This document shows positions 46,412 through 56,259 of a stretch of DNA of 64,000 bases, piece by piece. The translations under genes were made by a program, and so were the position numbers. Within the stretch, counting starts at the first letter, position 1, and the number at the start of each line of letters is the position of its first letter. The DNA is from Garcia nutans. Its lineage: Eukaryota > Streptophyta > Magnoliopsida > Malpighiales > Euphorbiaceae. The notes beneath the pieces were generated by a model. It saw nothing but the letters and a program-made list of their open reading frames with translations. It was not told where the DNA came from and made no database searches. Location of the stretch: contig CANTUV010000062.1 in the NCBI GenBank assembly GCA_947685225.1, positions 16,636,501 to 16,700,500 of the forward strand, written 5' to 3'.

Positions 46412-49400
46412 TGTAACATCCTAAAATTTTTGAAAGTTTCTAATTTCTGGAAAATTAGATAAAATAAATTATAATTTAATAGGATAAATTAAATTAATGG
46501 TTTTAAATGAAAAATGTAGGGATTTTAAATGAAAAAGTGAAATATATATGTTATATATGCAAAATATACATAACATATATAAAAGTCAACACTTTTTAAA
46601 AGAAAAGATTATTTTGGTAATTAAATCTTATAAATTCAAAATTAATAAATAATTGAAAAAAAAATTATTTTTGAATGGAAGAGGAAAATTAGGACTTTTA
46701 ATTTATTAAAAAAATAATTAAATAATTAAATATTAAATTATTTTAATATATATATATATATATGGTTTAAAAAAAAAGATGAAAGGAAATGAAATATTAA
46801 AAGTCTTCTTCTTCTTCTTCTTCTCTTTCCTTTGGCCGAAAATTCCATGGGAGCTAGACCAATGATTTTACTTCTTCCATACTCCATAAATTGAAGGAAT
46901 TAACATTTTTTAAGTGGATTTTTGGTGATCTCCACAAAAATTAGTAAGTTTCCATCTCTTTTCTTTGAATTCCATGGAAGATGGTATTATGTGAAAATTT
47001 GTATTTTGATGTTGTATGTTATAATTGTTGGAATTGGTGTGTATGATGTTATTTTGGGTAGTTAACAATGATTCTAAGGTTAGATTGAAGAAATGATGGA
47101 GTTTGGTTAAAGAATGGTGAAGAGAGAGAATTCAGGGTTATGGATTTTTGGGGTTTTGAAAACATAAGCTTTAATTGTGCAAATTGATTCCAAATGAGTT
47201 GTTTTGATTCATAAACAAGTACTTTCAAGTCAAATATTGGATTTGGTGGTGTTGGGTTGGAGTTTGAGAATGGAAGTGGAGATTTAGGGTTTTGGAAAAG
47301 TGATTTTCCAAAGTGGTTCAATTGTGTGATTTTATTTGTTTAAGCATGTTGTTTAGTGTTAAAAGTGATGAATATAAGCTTGGAATGAGTAATGGATTGT
47401 GTTGGAATGGAAAGCCTTCAATTGGGGAAGGTTATGCCATTTTTGAGATTGTGTAAAGAGTGTATTTTTATAATGTAAATGATTTAAATGTATTAAAATA
47501 TGTTTTTAATAATATAAATAAAATTAAAACACTAATTTAATTGTAGTAGAATAGAATTCCAATGTTGAAGTAAGGAGGGTAAATTTTTGAAAATTTGTAG
47601 GAGTGATGTGTAATTATGGTTTAATGTTGGAAATGCCATTAAATGTGATACTAAATGATTATTTGTTATCACATTTGGTTTAGGCTTTGAGGGAGGTTGA
47701 TTTGCTTCATCCAAGTGGTGAAGGGCAAGTTGGAAAGATTGGATTGAAGGTTGTTTTTAGCTTGCTTTGGGTTGTTAGTGGAGGTATGTACAAACTTTGA
47801 ATATAATGTTTATATTTGCCTAACATTTGGACTTAACACATTTTGGTTGGAAAATGTGTTAAGTTACTTTGTTCATTGATTGAGTATGAATAATATGTTA
47901 TGACAGTTGTAATGTCATATATGTATTAAATGCTTTGGGAAAAGCCATTGATAATGGCTAAATTGTGTAAAATGTGAAATATATGAATATTTTGTGAAAA
48001 TACCTAGAGTAATTGGGTAATGTGTTGTGAATGCAAAAATGAGATATGTGGAATAATGAAATGAATTGATATTTATAAAAATGAGAAAAGTGAGAAAAAT
48101 GAGAAAAATGTGAAAAATGAGAAAAATGAGAAAAAATGTGAAAATAAGGCAATGTGCCTAGATTGAATATGTGACAAAGAGAAAGAGATTAATAATGAGA
48201 AAAATGAATAAATTATGTGACTAGTATGTTATTCAATTTTTAGATTTCTGGGTTTAGCGGCATGCCTATGATTGCCTACGGGCTAAACGCTGGAATGGTG
48301 AAAAGACTGGGTCGTAAGCTAGGCTAGCTGATAAATATAATGTTTTTGGGGTGAAAAGACTGGGTCATAAGCCTCAAAAACTATAGTAGTCTAGCCGGGT
48401 TGAGGACCAAGATACTAGGGCCTAAGGGTTTAGCCGGGTTAAGGTCCAAGAGACTGGGGCTGTTACATAATCCATGGATATATTGCCTACGGGGCTAGAC
48501 ACATGGTGTCATTATGGACCAACGAAGTAACTCTAAAATTTGAATAGCATATTAGATCCTTTTTGGCCCCATGCTTGTCTTTGTTTTAATGTGAATTATG
48601 AATTATGATACAATTTAGCAATATAATGTTATGAGTTGTGATTATGAAATATTTGAAAAATATAAGAAAGTGGAATGATGTGACATCTAAATGCATTGTG
48701 CATTGTCATTGCATTGAGTTTTATTGTTATTATCAAATTTTGTACCACTAGGCTTCGACTTAGTGCGATTGTTTTTCGTCGCGCAGGTGACATGGTAGAC
48801 CCAGTTGAGCCGAGAGTTCTTCTAGACCAGGTCGAGTCTAAACTTGTAGTTGAGCTTGTTGAGTTGCTATCGAGATCAGAAACACTACTAGCAGCATGTA
48901 TATATTTTTATGTTATTGTGCATTTTGAGTATTAAGCATAATATATTATGTTTTGGATTTTACATATTGTATATTATAAATAATATTTGGGTCAATATAT
49001 TTGAAATGAGAGAGTAAGTGTGTTTTAAATTATATATATATATCAATATATATATATATAAACGTTTGAGAAACTAGGTGAAATTGAGATGTATGGCTGA
49101 GATGGTGATTGGAAATTATTTAGGAGTGTTTCTTTTTGCAGGTTGAGTAATTGCTAAATTTTGGGATATCCAAATTACAGATAAAACTCTGGCAAATTTT
49201 TCCCAGAGATTTTTATATATATTATTTATTTTGGGTTCTTATAATAAGTAAAGAATATTTATATATTTTATTTAATTTTTATATATTTAGAATTTGAAAT
49301 TTTAAATTGGAATGTGAAAAAAAATTTTAGTAAACCGGTCTGTGACATTTTTGTACCGTATATGCATATTTTACATATGCTGAAAATATGTATTGTACGT

Positions 49401-49423
49401 ATATAAGGTATAAGAGTGTTACA
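46412..49423 (+). repeat. 3' LTR (3012 bp)
   Basis: Starts TGTAACATCCTAAAATT and ends TATAAGAGTGTTACA, followed by CTCAT. Same module order as the 5' LTR; the twin hairpin at 48748-48784 (CTAGGC..ACTTAG, GTGCGA..TCGCGC) is better preserved. Extra TA repeats at about 49033-49060 account for part of the length difference. Confidence 0.93.
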
Positions 49424-49428
49424 CTCAT

Positions 49429-49861
49429 TTTTTTTTTTATAATTGTCTAATAGTAGTAGCTAACATGGTTGCTTGCATCGAAAGGCAGTCATGAAGTTGA
49501 AAATTTTCAAACCTTCATATTCTAAAGAGCACAATTTTCTCTAAAAAAATAAAATAATTTTTATAACTAGGCAAAAATTCCAGTTTTTCTCTCAAATGTT
49601 CTAATATAGCTAGTTTTGGCCTTTTGCCTATACAAATCAACTTTTAATCTATTTTTACAACTTTCCCACTCTTTTAAACTCAAAGAAACCTTATTTCACT
49701 CTAAATATCTCTTTATACTCTTCCAGAGATTTTGAACTCTTAAAAGAACTTTTGAAGAATTATTTATATTTCTATCATTTTCAATAATTGAAACATCTCT
49801 TCTTCTACCTTTCTTTTTTCTCTTTTACTTTTGTGTAGTTGATTGAAAATCTTAAGAACCA
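49429..49861 (+). other. Non-coding copia sequence after the inserted element
   Basis: Removing the Tekay element and one CTCAT joins 38558 to 49429, so this is the continuation of the copia 3' region. T-rich, with no gene. Confidence 0.6.
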
Positions 49862-50785
49862 TAGCATCCAAAGTAAAAAAAGCATCCTCTTCCAAGAACA
49901 AGTTGACCCGACAAGAGAAAGGGAATCAACTAGCCATTGAAACTCAACTAGACCCTCATCAACTCTTTTAAACTATAGGGGAGATAAAATTCACAAGCCT
50001 CACTATATAGACTCTCGTAAAAAAAAAATAAAGTATTACATGTTAAAGAAGAAGGAGATTGTAACTAATAGAATATCCAATGATTTCATGTTGGAAAAAT
50101 TTGGGGTGAGAGAAGAAATAGAAGGCAACTAGATAACCTAAGTTGGAAAACATTTGTGTTTCCTAGAGAGGTTGGGTATAAAAATTTATCTAGAGAGTCG
50201 TTGATGACCTTAGGTGTAGAAAAGAGTTATAACGGTGTAATTGGATATTATGGTGTCTTTTTTAGAGTTTTTGACAAACCTTTGTTGTGAGTGTGGATAA
50301 CTTTGCTATGATTTAGGGTTTTTAATCCAAAGAGGCTTTCACCTATAGTGACAATAAGTTTCCCATGGAAATCCAAAAGGGTTTTTGGAAGGAAATCTCT
50401 ATAAAAGATACTTATAAACTAAGCACTCCAAATTCAACCACATCAAACCCTAACTTTTTAGTCTCCACCAAATCATTACCTACGCAATTTATGTAAGAGC
50501 AAAAGGAAATGCGAAAATCACACAACGTGATCTTTTATTCCTTTATGCTCTAATTAAAGGAGCAAAAGTGCAAACCACTAAATTCTTGATAGATACCTTT
50601 GTTCACCTGGCAACCACCGAAATGAACCTTTTTTCTTTCCTCACTAGTACCCAAATAAGACAATTTAACATGCTAACTCCGAAAAATCTTGTCTCACTTA
50701 GAGACCCTCTTGACCCATCCACCAATGCCCTTATTTTTGCCTATCTTAATCACTCCAAATGCATCGAGAAAGTGGGTGATAATTA
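49862..50785 (+). pseudogene. Envelope-like / plant transposon protein remnant
   Basis: A decayed reading begins where the original ATG has become ATA (49864), followed by ASKVKKASSSKNKLTRQEKG and AIETQLDPHQLF. Later pieces recover a helix-rich region (ITQRDLLFLYALIKGAKVQ; TTKFLIDTFVHLATTEMNLF; LRDPLDPSTNALIFAYL). These resemble the domain called putative plant transposon protein, often annotated as envelope-like in copia elements of the SIRE lineage, where it follows pol. The position here, downstream of copia RNase H and in the same orientation, fits that. Many stops and shifts; certainly dead. The envelope-like label is inference. Confidence 0.55.
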
Positions 50786-51207
50786 TGCAAAACCCTTATA
50801 CCCAATATACGTACACTATATACACTCATATATGTAATGCACGTATAGAGGATACAAGAATGTCACAACCATTTAGAAACAATCAAATCATCATATTGGG
50901 TATAAGGTCTGTATAAACTGAAAACATTTAACTTAAATTATATAAATAATAGAGGAAACATTTCTTGATAAAACATATATGTATCTTCATTACCCAGAAG
51001 TTTATCCAAAATATTTTTAATAAGCAGCGGAATATACATATATATATACATCAAAATCAATATATACAAAAATATAAGATTTATACATGCTGGCAGTTTG
51101 TCTCTGATCTTGATGTTCCACTAACAACTCTAATCTCAAAGTCTTAAGCTTAGACTCGACTCGGTCTAGCTGAACTCTCTGGGTCAACCGGATCTACCCT
51201 GTTACCT

Positions 51208-51245
51208 GCGTGATGAACCACAATCACGCTAAGCCAAAAGCTTAG
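51208..51245 (-). other. Twin-hairpin module, copy F
   Basis: Minus strand: CTAAGCT-TTT-GGCTTAG, then GCGTGAT-8 nt-ATCACGC, then AGGTAAC. Pair 4 of hairpin 2 is T-A in place of C-G in copy B, a clean compensatory change. Confidence 0.8.
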
Positions 51246-52192
51246 TGGCACAAACTTTGATAACAATATAGTCCAAATGTAATGCCAATTCACAAAACAT
51301 ATATATATATATCACAACTCATAACATTATATCTCATTATATTGCTTAATTGTATCACAATTCATAATTCACATTAAAGTAAAGACAAGCATGGCCCCAA
51401 AAGGATCTATTATACTATTCAAATTTCAGAGTTATTGCTTTGGTCCATAATGACACCTTGTGTCTAGCCCTGTAGGCAATATATCCATGGATAATCCAAC
51501 TAGATCTGAGCTTACGACCCAGTATTTTCACTCAGTCTAGCTTCAAGGATTTGTTTTTAAGGCTTACGACCCGGTCTTTTCACCAGCCCAGCGTTTAGCC
51601 CATAGGCATGCCACCAAACTCAGAACTCTACAAATTGAATAACATACTAGGCACACAATTTATTATTATTTCTCATTATCAAATTCTTTCATGATTCCAT
51701 TATTAATTCTTTCCTCATTTTCTCATGATCAAACTTGGCACATTGCCTTATTATATCATCTTTTTCTCATTTTTCTCATTTATATCAATATCAATTCATT
51801 ACATTTTGTTTTCACATATCTCATCACTTTATACCACATTTCTTTTCATTTACAAAACATTACTCAATTACCTTAATACTTCAACATAATTCACATTATG
51901 CATTTCATAACATATTTCTCATTCATCAACAATTTATTAAGTAACTTAACACACTTTCCCATCAAATATGTTAAGTCCCAATGTCATGTAAATGTATGCA
52001 ATCATTCAAAGTTTGTACATACGTCTAAAAGCAGCAACACCACTTCAACCTCATTTTCTAAGATATCCCTCAACACTTGAATTGGGTAACTCAATTCTCT
52101 TCAAAACCTATTCCAAAGGTGATTATAAATATTCACTTAGTGATACACATAAGAAAATAAGGAAGAGAACTACTTAGGGCAAACTCTACACA

Positions 52193-52555
52193 TGACACAC
52201 TCAAGAACACGGGCTTGTCCATGACCGTGCCCTAAACCCACAACATAGAAGCTTTGACATGCTCAGTGACATGAGCGTGTCACTTCACGTGTCAATTCTC
52301 CTCCAACACAGTAGCTATGACACACTTAGTAACATGGGCATGTCACTGAACGTGTCAATTCTACAACAACACAGTAGATATGACACGCTCAGTGACATGG
52401 GCGTGTCACTTCACATGTCAATTCTACCGCAACACAGTAGCCATGACACACTTAGTGACATGGGCGTGTTATTGCTCATGTCACCAACATCGAAAATAGA
52501 ACCATCGACATGCCCAAAGAAATGGCTGTCTACCGGGCATGTCAGGCCAAAAATC
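52193..52555. repeat. 63-bp tandem array with GTGACATG..CGTGTCAC inverted words
   Basis: Copies start at 52256, 52319, 52382 and 52445 with exact 63-bp spacing; looser copies flank them. Each unit holds complementary words such as AGTGACATG / CGTGTCACT and a constant CAACACAGTAG. Because 63 is divisible by three, a spurious 104-codon frame runs through. Confidence 0.88.
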
Positions 52556-53459
52556 CTGATATCCACACAATAATGCCATATCCACAATCATTTTTCTTTA
52601 CCCTTAACTCTAAACCAACACAACCAAAACCATCATAATACCACAATAAACTTGTATAAACATCAACACAACTTAATTAAAAGCACAAATCTATACAATC
52701 ACAACCATACTTCACAACTCAACAATTACGCAACCCACAACTCTTATTTTTTTCACCAAACTTAACCTTTTCTTCAATCCAACCCCAAATTCATAGCAAA
52801 CTAGAGAAAAGAACTTCAAATATACCAAAATCAACCATAAACACAACTACATCAAACATCCAACAAACTCATAAACACATTCTCAAAAGAAATCAAAGAA
52901 ACAAGTTGGAAACTTAACAAATATGAAGAAAAATCCTTAAAACTCCAACTTGATCACTTGAAATCCTTCAATTACTTGAGTTAGGAAGAAACAAAACCTC
53001 TTTTCCTTTTGATGGTAATGGTGATGGCCGGTCTTTTGGGAGAAGAAAGAAGAAGATGAAAATGGTCAACTCCTCTTTTTACCAACTAAATTCCTATAAC
53101 CACACAATCCCCACTCTTCCCTCTTTTAATCTCCACCAAGCATTAATAATATTATATTATAATATCATCTTCCACTATCATAACATATTAATATCTTACT
53201 AATTTAAAATATCATTTGACCAACTAAACATGTTGTAGACCCTTAATTTTGACCTCAATTTGATATGGTACTAATTAAAGGATGCCAAAATAAATTTGAT
53301 CCGACTTTAAAATATTTAAAACTAGTTTATAACTTTTAAAGAAGTCGGTTTAGATTAAAGAGGCATAAATTCAATTACAACACCCTAAAATCACGGCCTA
53401 AATTAAACTTTTTGGTCCATAAGTTAAAAAAGGGCAAGAATAATTTGAGTCAGGCCGGC

Positions 53460-53680
53460 GGGGAGACATGAGCATGCCTCATGTTGATCTGGCAGCCCAG
53501 ATCGACATGAGGTTGGACTCATGTCGACCTGGACAGGTTAGGTCGACATGAGCATGCTTCATGTCGACCTTGGCAAGCTAGGTAGACATGAGCATTCCTC
53601 ATGTCGACCTGGGCAGCCCATGTCAACATGAGGTTGGACTCATGTCGACCTAAGGAAACTAGGTCGACATGAGGTTGGAT
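53460..53680. repeat. GTCGACATGAG / CTCATGTCGAC palindromic array
   Basis: Alternating inverted words: GTCGACATGAGCATGC, then CTCATGTCGACCTGG, at least eight in about 220 bp. The sister LTR at 59910 has an unrelated array at the same place (60083-60310). Confidence 0.88.
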
Positions 53681-54329
53681 AAGTTTCCTAATTCAACTAG
53701 AATTTATTTTAGGGACTAATTAATAGGTTAAGGATTCTGAGTGAGGTTTAGATATAAATATTAACATTTCAAAATTCAGAACGGGGGGGAACATTAACAA
53801 GGGAGAATTAAAAGGAACAAGGGTCGGCAATTGAGATTAACAGAGGAGTAAACCATAAAGCAAAAGAGACGACAACAAAGAGAGAAGAACAGCAGTAGCT
53901 TTTTGGAGAACGAAGGAAACCACAAACAGAAATATCAAGACAACCAAAGAAGAAGGCAGAGTACATACTGTCTTCACATTATTCATCCAGAAATCAATTT
54001 GGAGGAACCAATGAACGGAAGTTTGATATTTAATCATAAATTACTCATGATCACAGCAGCTTCGTTTCTTTGATTAATAAAAACATGCATGCAATAACTT
54101 TATCTTTGAACACACAGTACCTTAATCTTTGAACATGCAGTAAATTGATCCTTGTTTCAATAACTTTAATCATTTGCTTTAATTAACACATTGATCAATT
54201 AATATTCGTAATCCACATGCATGTTTCATAAAAAACTTAAAAATATCCAGTAGTCGTCGAGGATTTAAATTAATTGTTAGAATCTATTTTTGCTTTACTT
54301 CAAGAACTGTGAATTATTTTATTAAAACT

Positions 54330-54660
54330 CAAAACCTCAAACTATTTTTATCCAAAACCCTAATTCCAAAACTCTAATTCCAAAACCCTAGTTTCAAAAA
54401 CCCTAACTATCCAAAAACCCTAACTATCCAAAACCCTAGTTTCAAAAACCCTAACTATCCAAAAACCCTAACTATCCAAAACCCTAGTTTCAAAAACCCT
54501 AACTATCCAAAAACCCTAAATATCCAAAACCCTAATTCCAAAACCCTAGTTTCCTCCTAAAAATTCTAATTTCAAAACCCTAATTACAAAACTTTAGTTT
54601 CTAAAATCCTAAGTTTCGAAACACTAAATTCAATTGATAATTCTTTAAAACCCTAAATTT
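54330..54660 (+). repeat. Telomere-box (AAACCCTA) repeats, including 3 x 48 bp
   Basis: Dense AAACCCTAA/AAACCCTAG words. A 48-bp unit is repeated at 54381, 54429 and 54477. It is not a plain telomere array because the spacers differ. A looser version occupies 60680-61330 in the second Ogre-like LTR. Confidence 0.88.
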
Positions 54661-54829
54661 ATATATATTTATTGCTTTATTTAATTTAAGATTTGATTGT
54701 ATAGTTTATTATATTTTTTGATGGTTGATTTATTTAATTTCAATACTTGATTTATTTAATTTATCATGGATGGATATTTTCTTTATTATTATGATTATTA
54801 TTTATTTATTTTGGTATTAAAATTGTAAG

Positions 54830-54997
54830 AGGTATGTTTCCAATTTGTGGGTACCTCATTAGTTAAATTTTATGTAATTTAAATCGCTTTATATTTTGGA
54901 CAAATGTAAAGGACATGTTTCCACCTTTTGGTGGGTGTCCTATTTAGTTTAGACATGAACAATGTAAGGACATGTTTCCATCGTCGGATGTGTGTCC
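54830..54997 (+). other. Three successive stem-loops of common design, LTR 1
   Basis: 54830-54856 (AGGTA..TACCT), 54911-54940 (GGACA..TGTCC) and 54968-54997 (GGACA..TGTCC). Each has an outer stem, an unpaired TGTTT on the 5' side, and an inner stem (CCACC/GGTGG, CCATC/GGATG). Confidence 0.78.
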
Positions 54998-55387
54998 ATT
55001 TATTTGCTTTGTTTGGACATTTCTTCGATTATGATATAATGATGCTTTATTTTAATTGTTGCATGTAATATGGGAAATATTGTTATACTTAAGAATTTTA
55101 TAATATTAAGACCTGCAAAGGAGTCCGGTTCCAATGAACCGGGCGTTGTGGGGGTGCTGGGCCATTTCTCACCTTCCTCACACATACCTAACTTTTCGAA
55201 CCCATTAGGGGGTTGGAGATTCCTTAGGAATCGAGTCATCCACCCCTTTCTTTTTTTTGGCCCGTCCGGGTGGCGACTCCATTTTCTCCGAGCTTAGGCC
55301 AGTGCTCTATAAGGCCCAGAGCCTTAACAGTGCCGAAGTTGCAAGAAACATTCCACCGGGAGTGGGGGTAAAAATCCTCGCTCACAG

Positions 55388-55405
55388 TGGCTACTCCACT
55401 GGGGA
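55388..55405 (+). other. Primer binding site of Ogre-like element 1
   Basis: TGGCTACTCCACTGGGGA, one base after the LTR end. The sister element has TGGCGACTCCACTGGGGA. The type fits the tRNA-Arg primer reported for Ogre/Tat elements; I recall this rather than prove it. Confidence 0.65.
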
Positions 55406-56025
55406 TAAGAGAAGTTGATTCTGTTGGTCTTTTTATTATTCTATTCTTTCTTATAATGATATTATCCATTGCATCATATTAGATTGCATCATGTGCGTGA
55501 GTTAGGACGCCCGTGTTACTCGTGTTGTGTTATGTAAGGGATACCATACTTTCACTTGAGGTATGGAGATCGAGCATGGCATAACCACTCATAGCCTTGT
55601 ACCTTTTGGTATATACTTACTATGGGAACCTAAGCCTTTTAGCCCAAAGACTAAAGCTCATGTAATTGGCCTAGTTACTTTCCTTAGGTTTTTGCCCCAA
55701 ATGCATGTTGTTTGACTATGGTTAATTTATCTTGGTTTAAATCTTGGCTTATTTGGTTTGTTCTTTTCTAATACAACCTAAGTACATTGTAAGCTCAAAA
55801 TAAAAATTTCTTTAAAGTCCAAAACTATTTTCTAAACTTTTCATGATGGTCTTTGGACATAAAACTTTTCTAAAAATAAATCAAAAATACTTTTCTCATG
55901 ATCCAAATACAAAGCCCAAAATATGTTTTTTCTAAAATCTTTTTTTGGAATTGTCTTAAAAACAAAATTATTTTCATCCAAAAGAGCTTACAAATATTTG
56001 GGTCATTAGAAAGGTGCCTTTTTAA
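55406..56025 (+). mobile_element. Internal leader of Ogre-like element 1, truncated
   Basis: Parallels 62161-62790 of the second element (same phrases, e.g. GTGCGTGAGTTAGGA and AAGGGATACCATACTTTCAC). It stops at about 56010 before reaching gag. No coding frame. Confidence 0.8.
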
Positions 56026-56212
56026 TGTAACACCCCAACGGTCATGAGCATGCTACAGTACCACATCCCCTCACGGTTTCATGGCAGGATTTGTTTATTT
56101 GGCTTACCCCAACGGTCATGGGCGTAAGTTGCCTCCCCCAGTTTCGAACACGCGACCTCTACTACAAGAGATTTAGCGTGCCTAGCTGAGTACCATTTCT
56201 TCCAGTAAAACA
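56026..56212 (-). mobile_element. tRNA-derived SINE-like fragment
   Basis: On the minus strand TACTCAGCTAGG resembles an RNA polymerase III A box, and about 35 nt later GTGTTCGAAAC resembles a B box. The spacing suits a tRNA-derived head. The body contains GGGGGAGGCAACTTACGCCC. No target duplication or poly(A) found, so the borders are uncertain; an LTR-type fragment is the alternative. Confidence 0.45.
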
Positions 56213-56214
56213 GT

Positions 56215-56259
56215 TGTAACACCCCCGTACCCCAATATACGCACACTGCATACACCCGC
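56215..56259 (-). repeat. 3'-end scrap of a Tekay-type LTR (continues at 59276)
   Basis: TGTAACACCCCCGTACCCC is a typical LTR end in reverse. It was separated from 59276-59909 by the solo LTR at 56260. Confidence 0.75.

Larger units (their letters stand above)
38559..49423 (+). mobile_element. Complete but decayed Tekay-type Ty3/gypsy element (10.9 kb)
   Basis: Both LTRs, PBS, gag-pol and PPT are present, and the flanks 38554-38558 and 49424-49428 are both CTCAT. The LTRs (38559-41543 and 46412-49423; 2985 and 3012 bp) show many substitutions and small indels, so it is clearly older than the element at 5115. It sits in the non-coding 3' part of the copia element. The first dinucleotide of the 5' LTR has mutated from TG to TA. 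Confidence 0.94.
50786..53233 (-). repeat. Tekay-type LTR, truncated on its 5' side
   Basis: The forward start TGCAAAACCCTTATACCC is a mutated LTR 3' end (compare TGTAACACCCTTATAC). Modules on the minus strand include the twin hairpin (51208-51245) and, further upstream, a tandem array (52193-52555). At 53233 it is cut by the LTR of the Ogre-like element. No gene in this stretch; short frames over the array are repeats read as codons. Confidence 0.85.
53234..55386 (+). repeat. LTR of Ogre/Tat-like element 1 (2153 bp)
   Basis: Begins TGTAGACCCTTAATTTTG and ends CGCTCACA at 55386, immediately before a primer binding site. The same ends occur at 59910-62141. Contents: a palindromic GTCGAC array (53460-53680), telomere-box-like repeats (54330-54660, with three 48-bp units), three successive stem-loops (54830-54997), and a GC-richer 3' part with GTCCGGGTGGCGACTCC. 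Non-coding. Confidence 0.85.

Noticed and set aside
52259..52573. 104-codon frame made of a repeated 21-residue unit
   Set aside because: It is the 63-bp tandem array translated; the unit length is divisible by three, so the frame stays open without coding meaning.
54330..54660. True interstitial telomere or chromosome-end fusion
   Set aside because: The repeats are not pure TTTAGGG units, have long variable spacers and sit inside an LTR with a second copy elsewhere.
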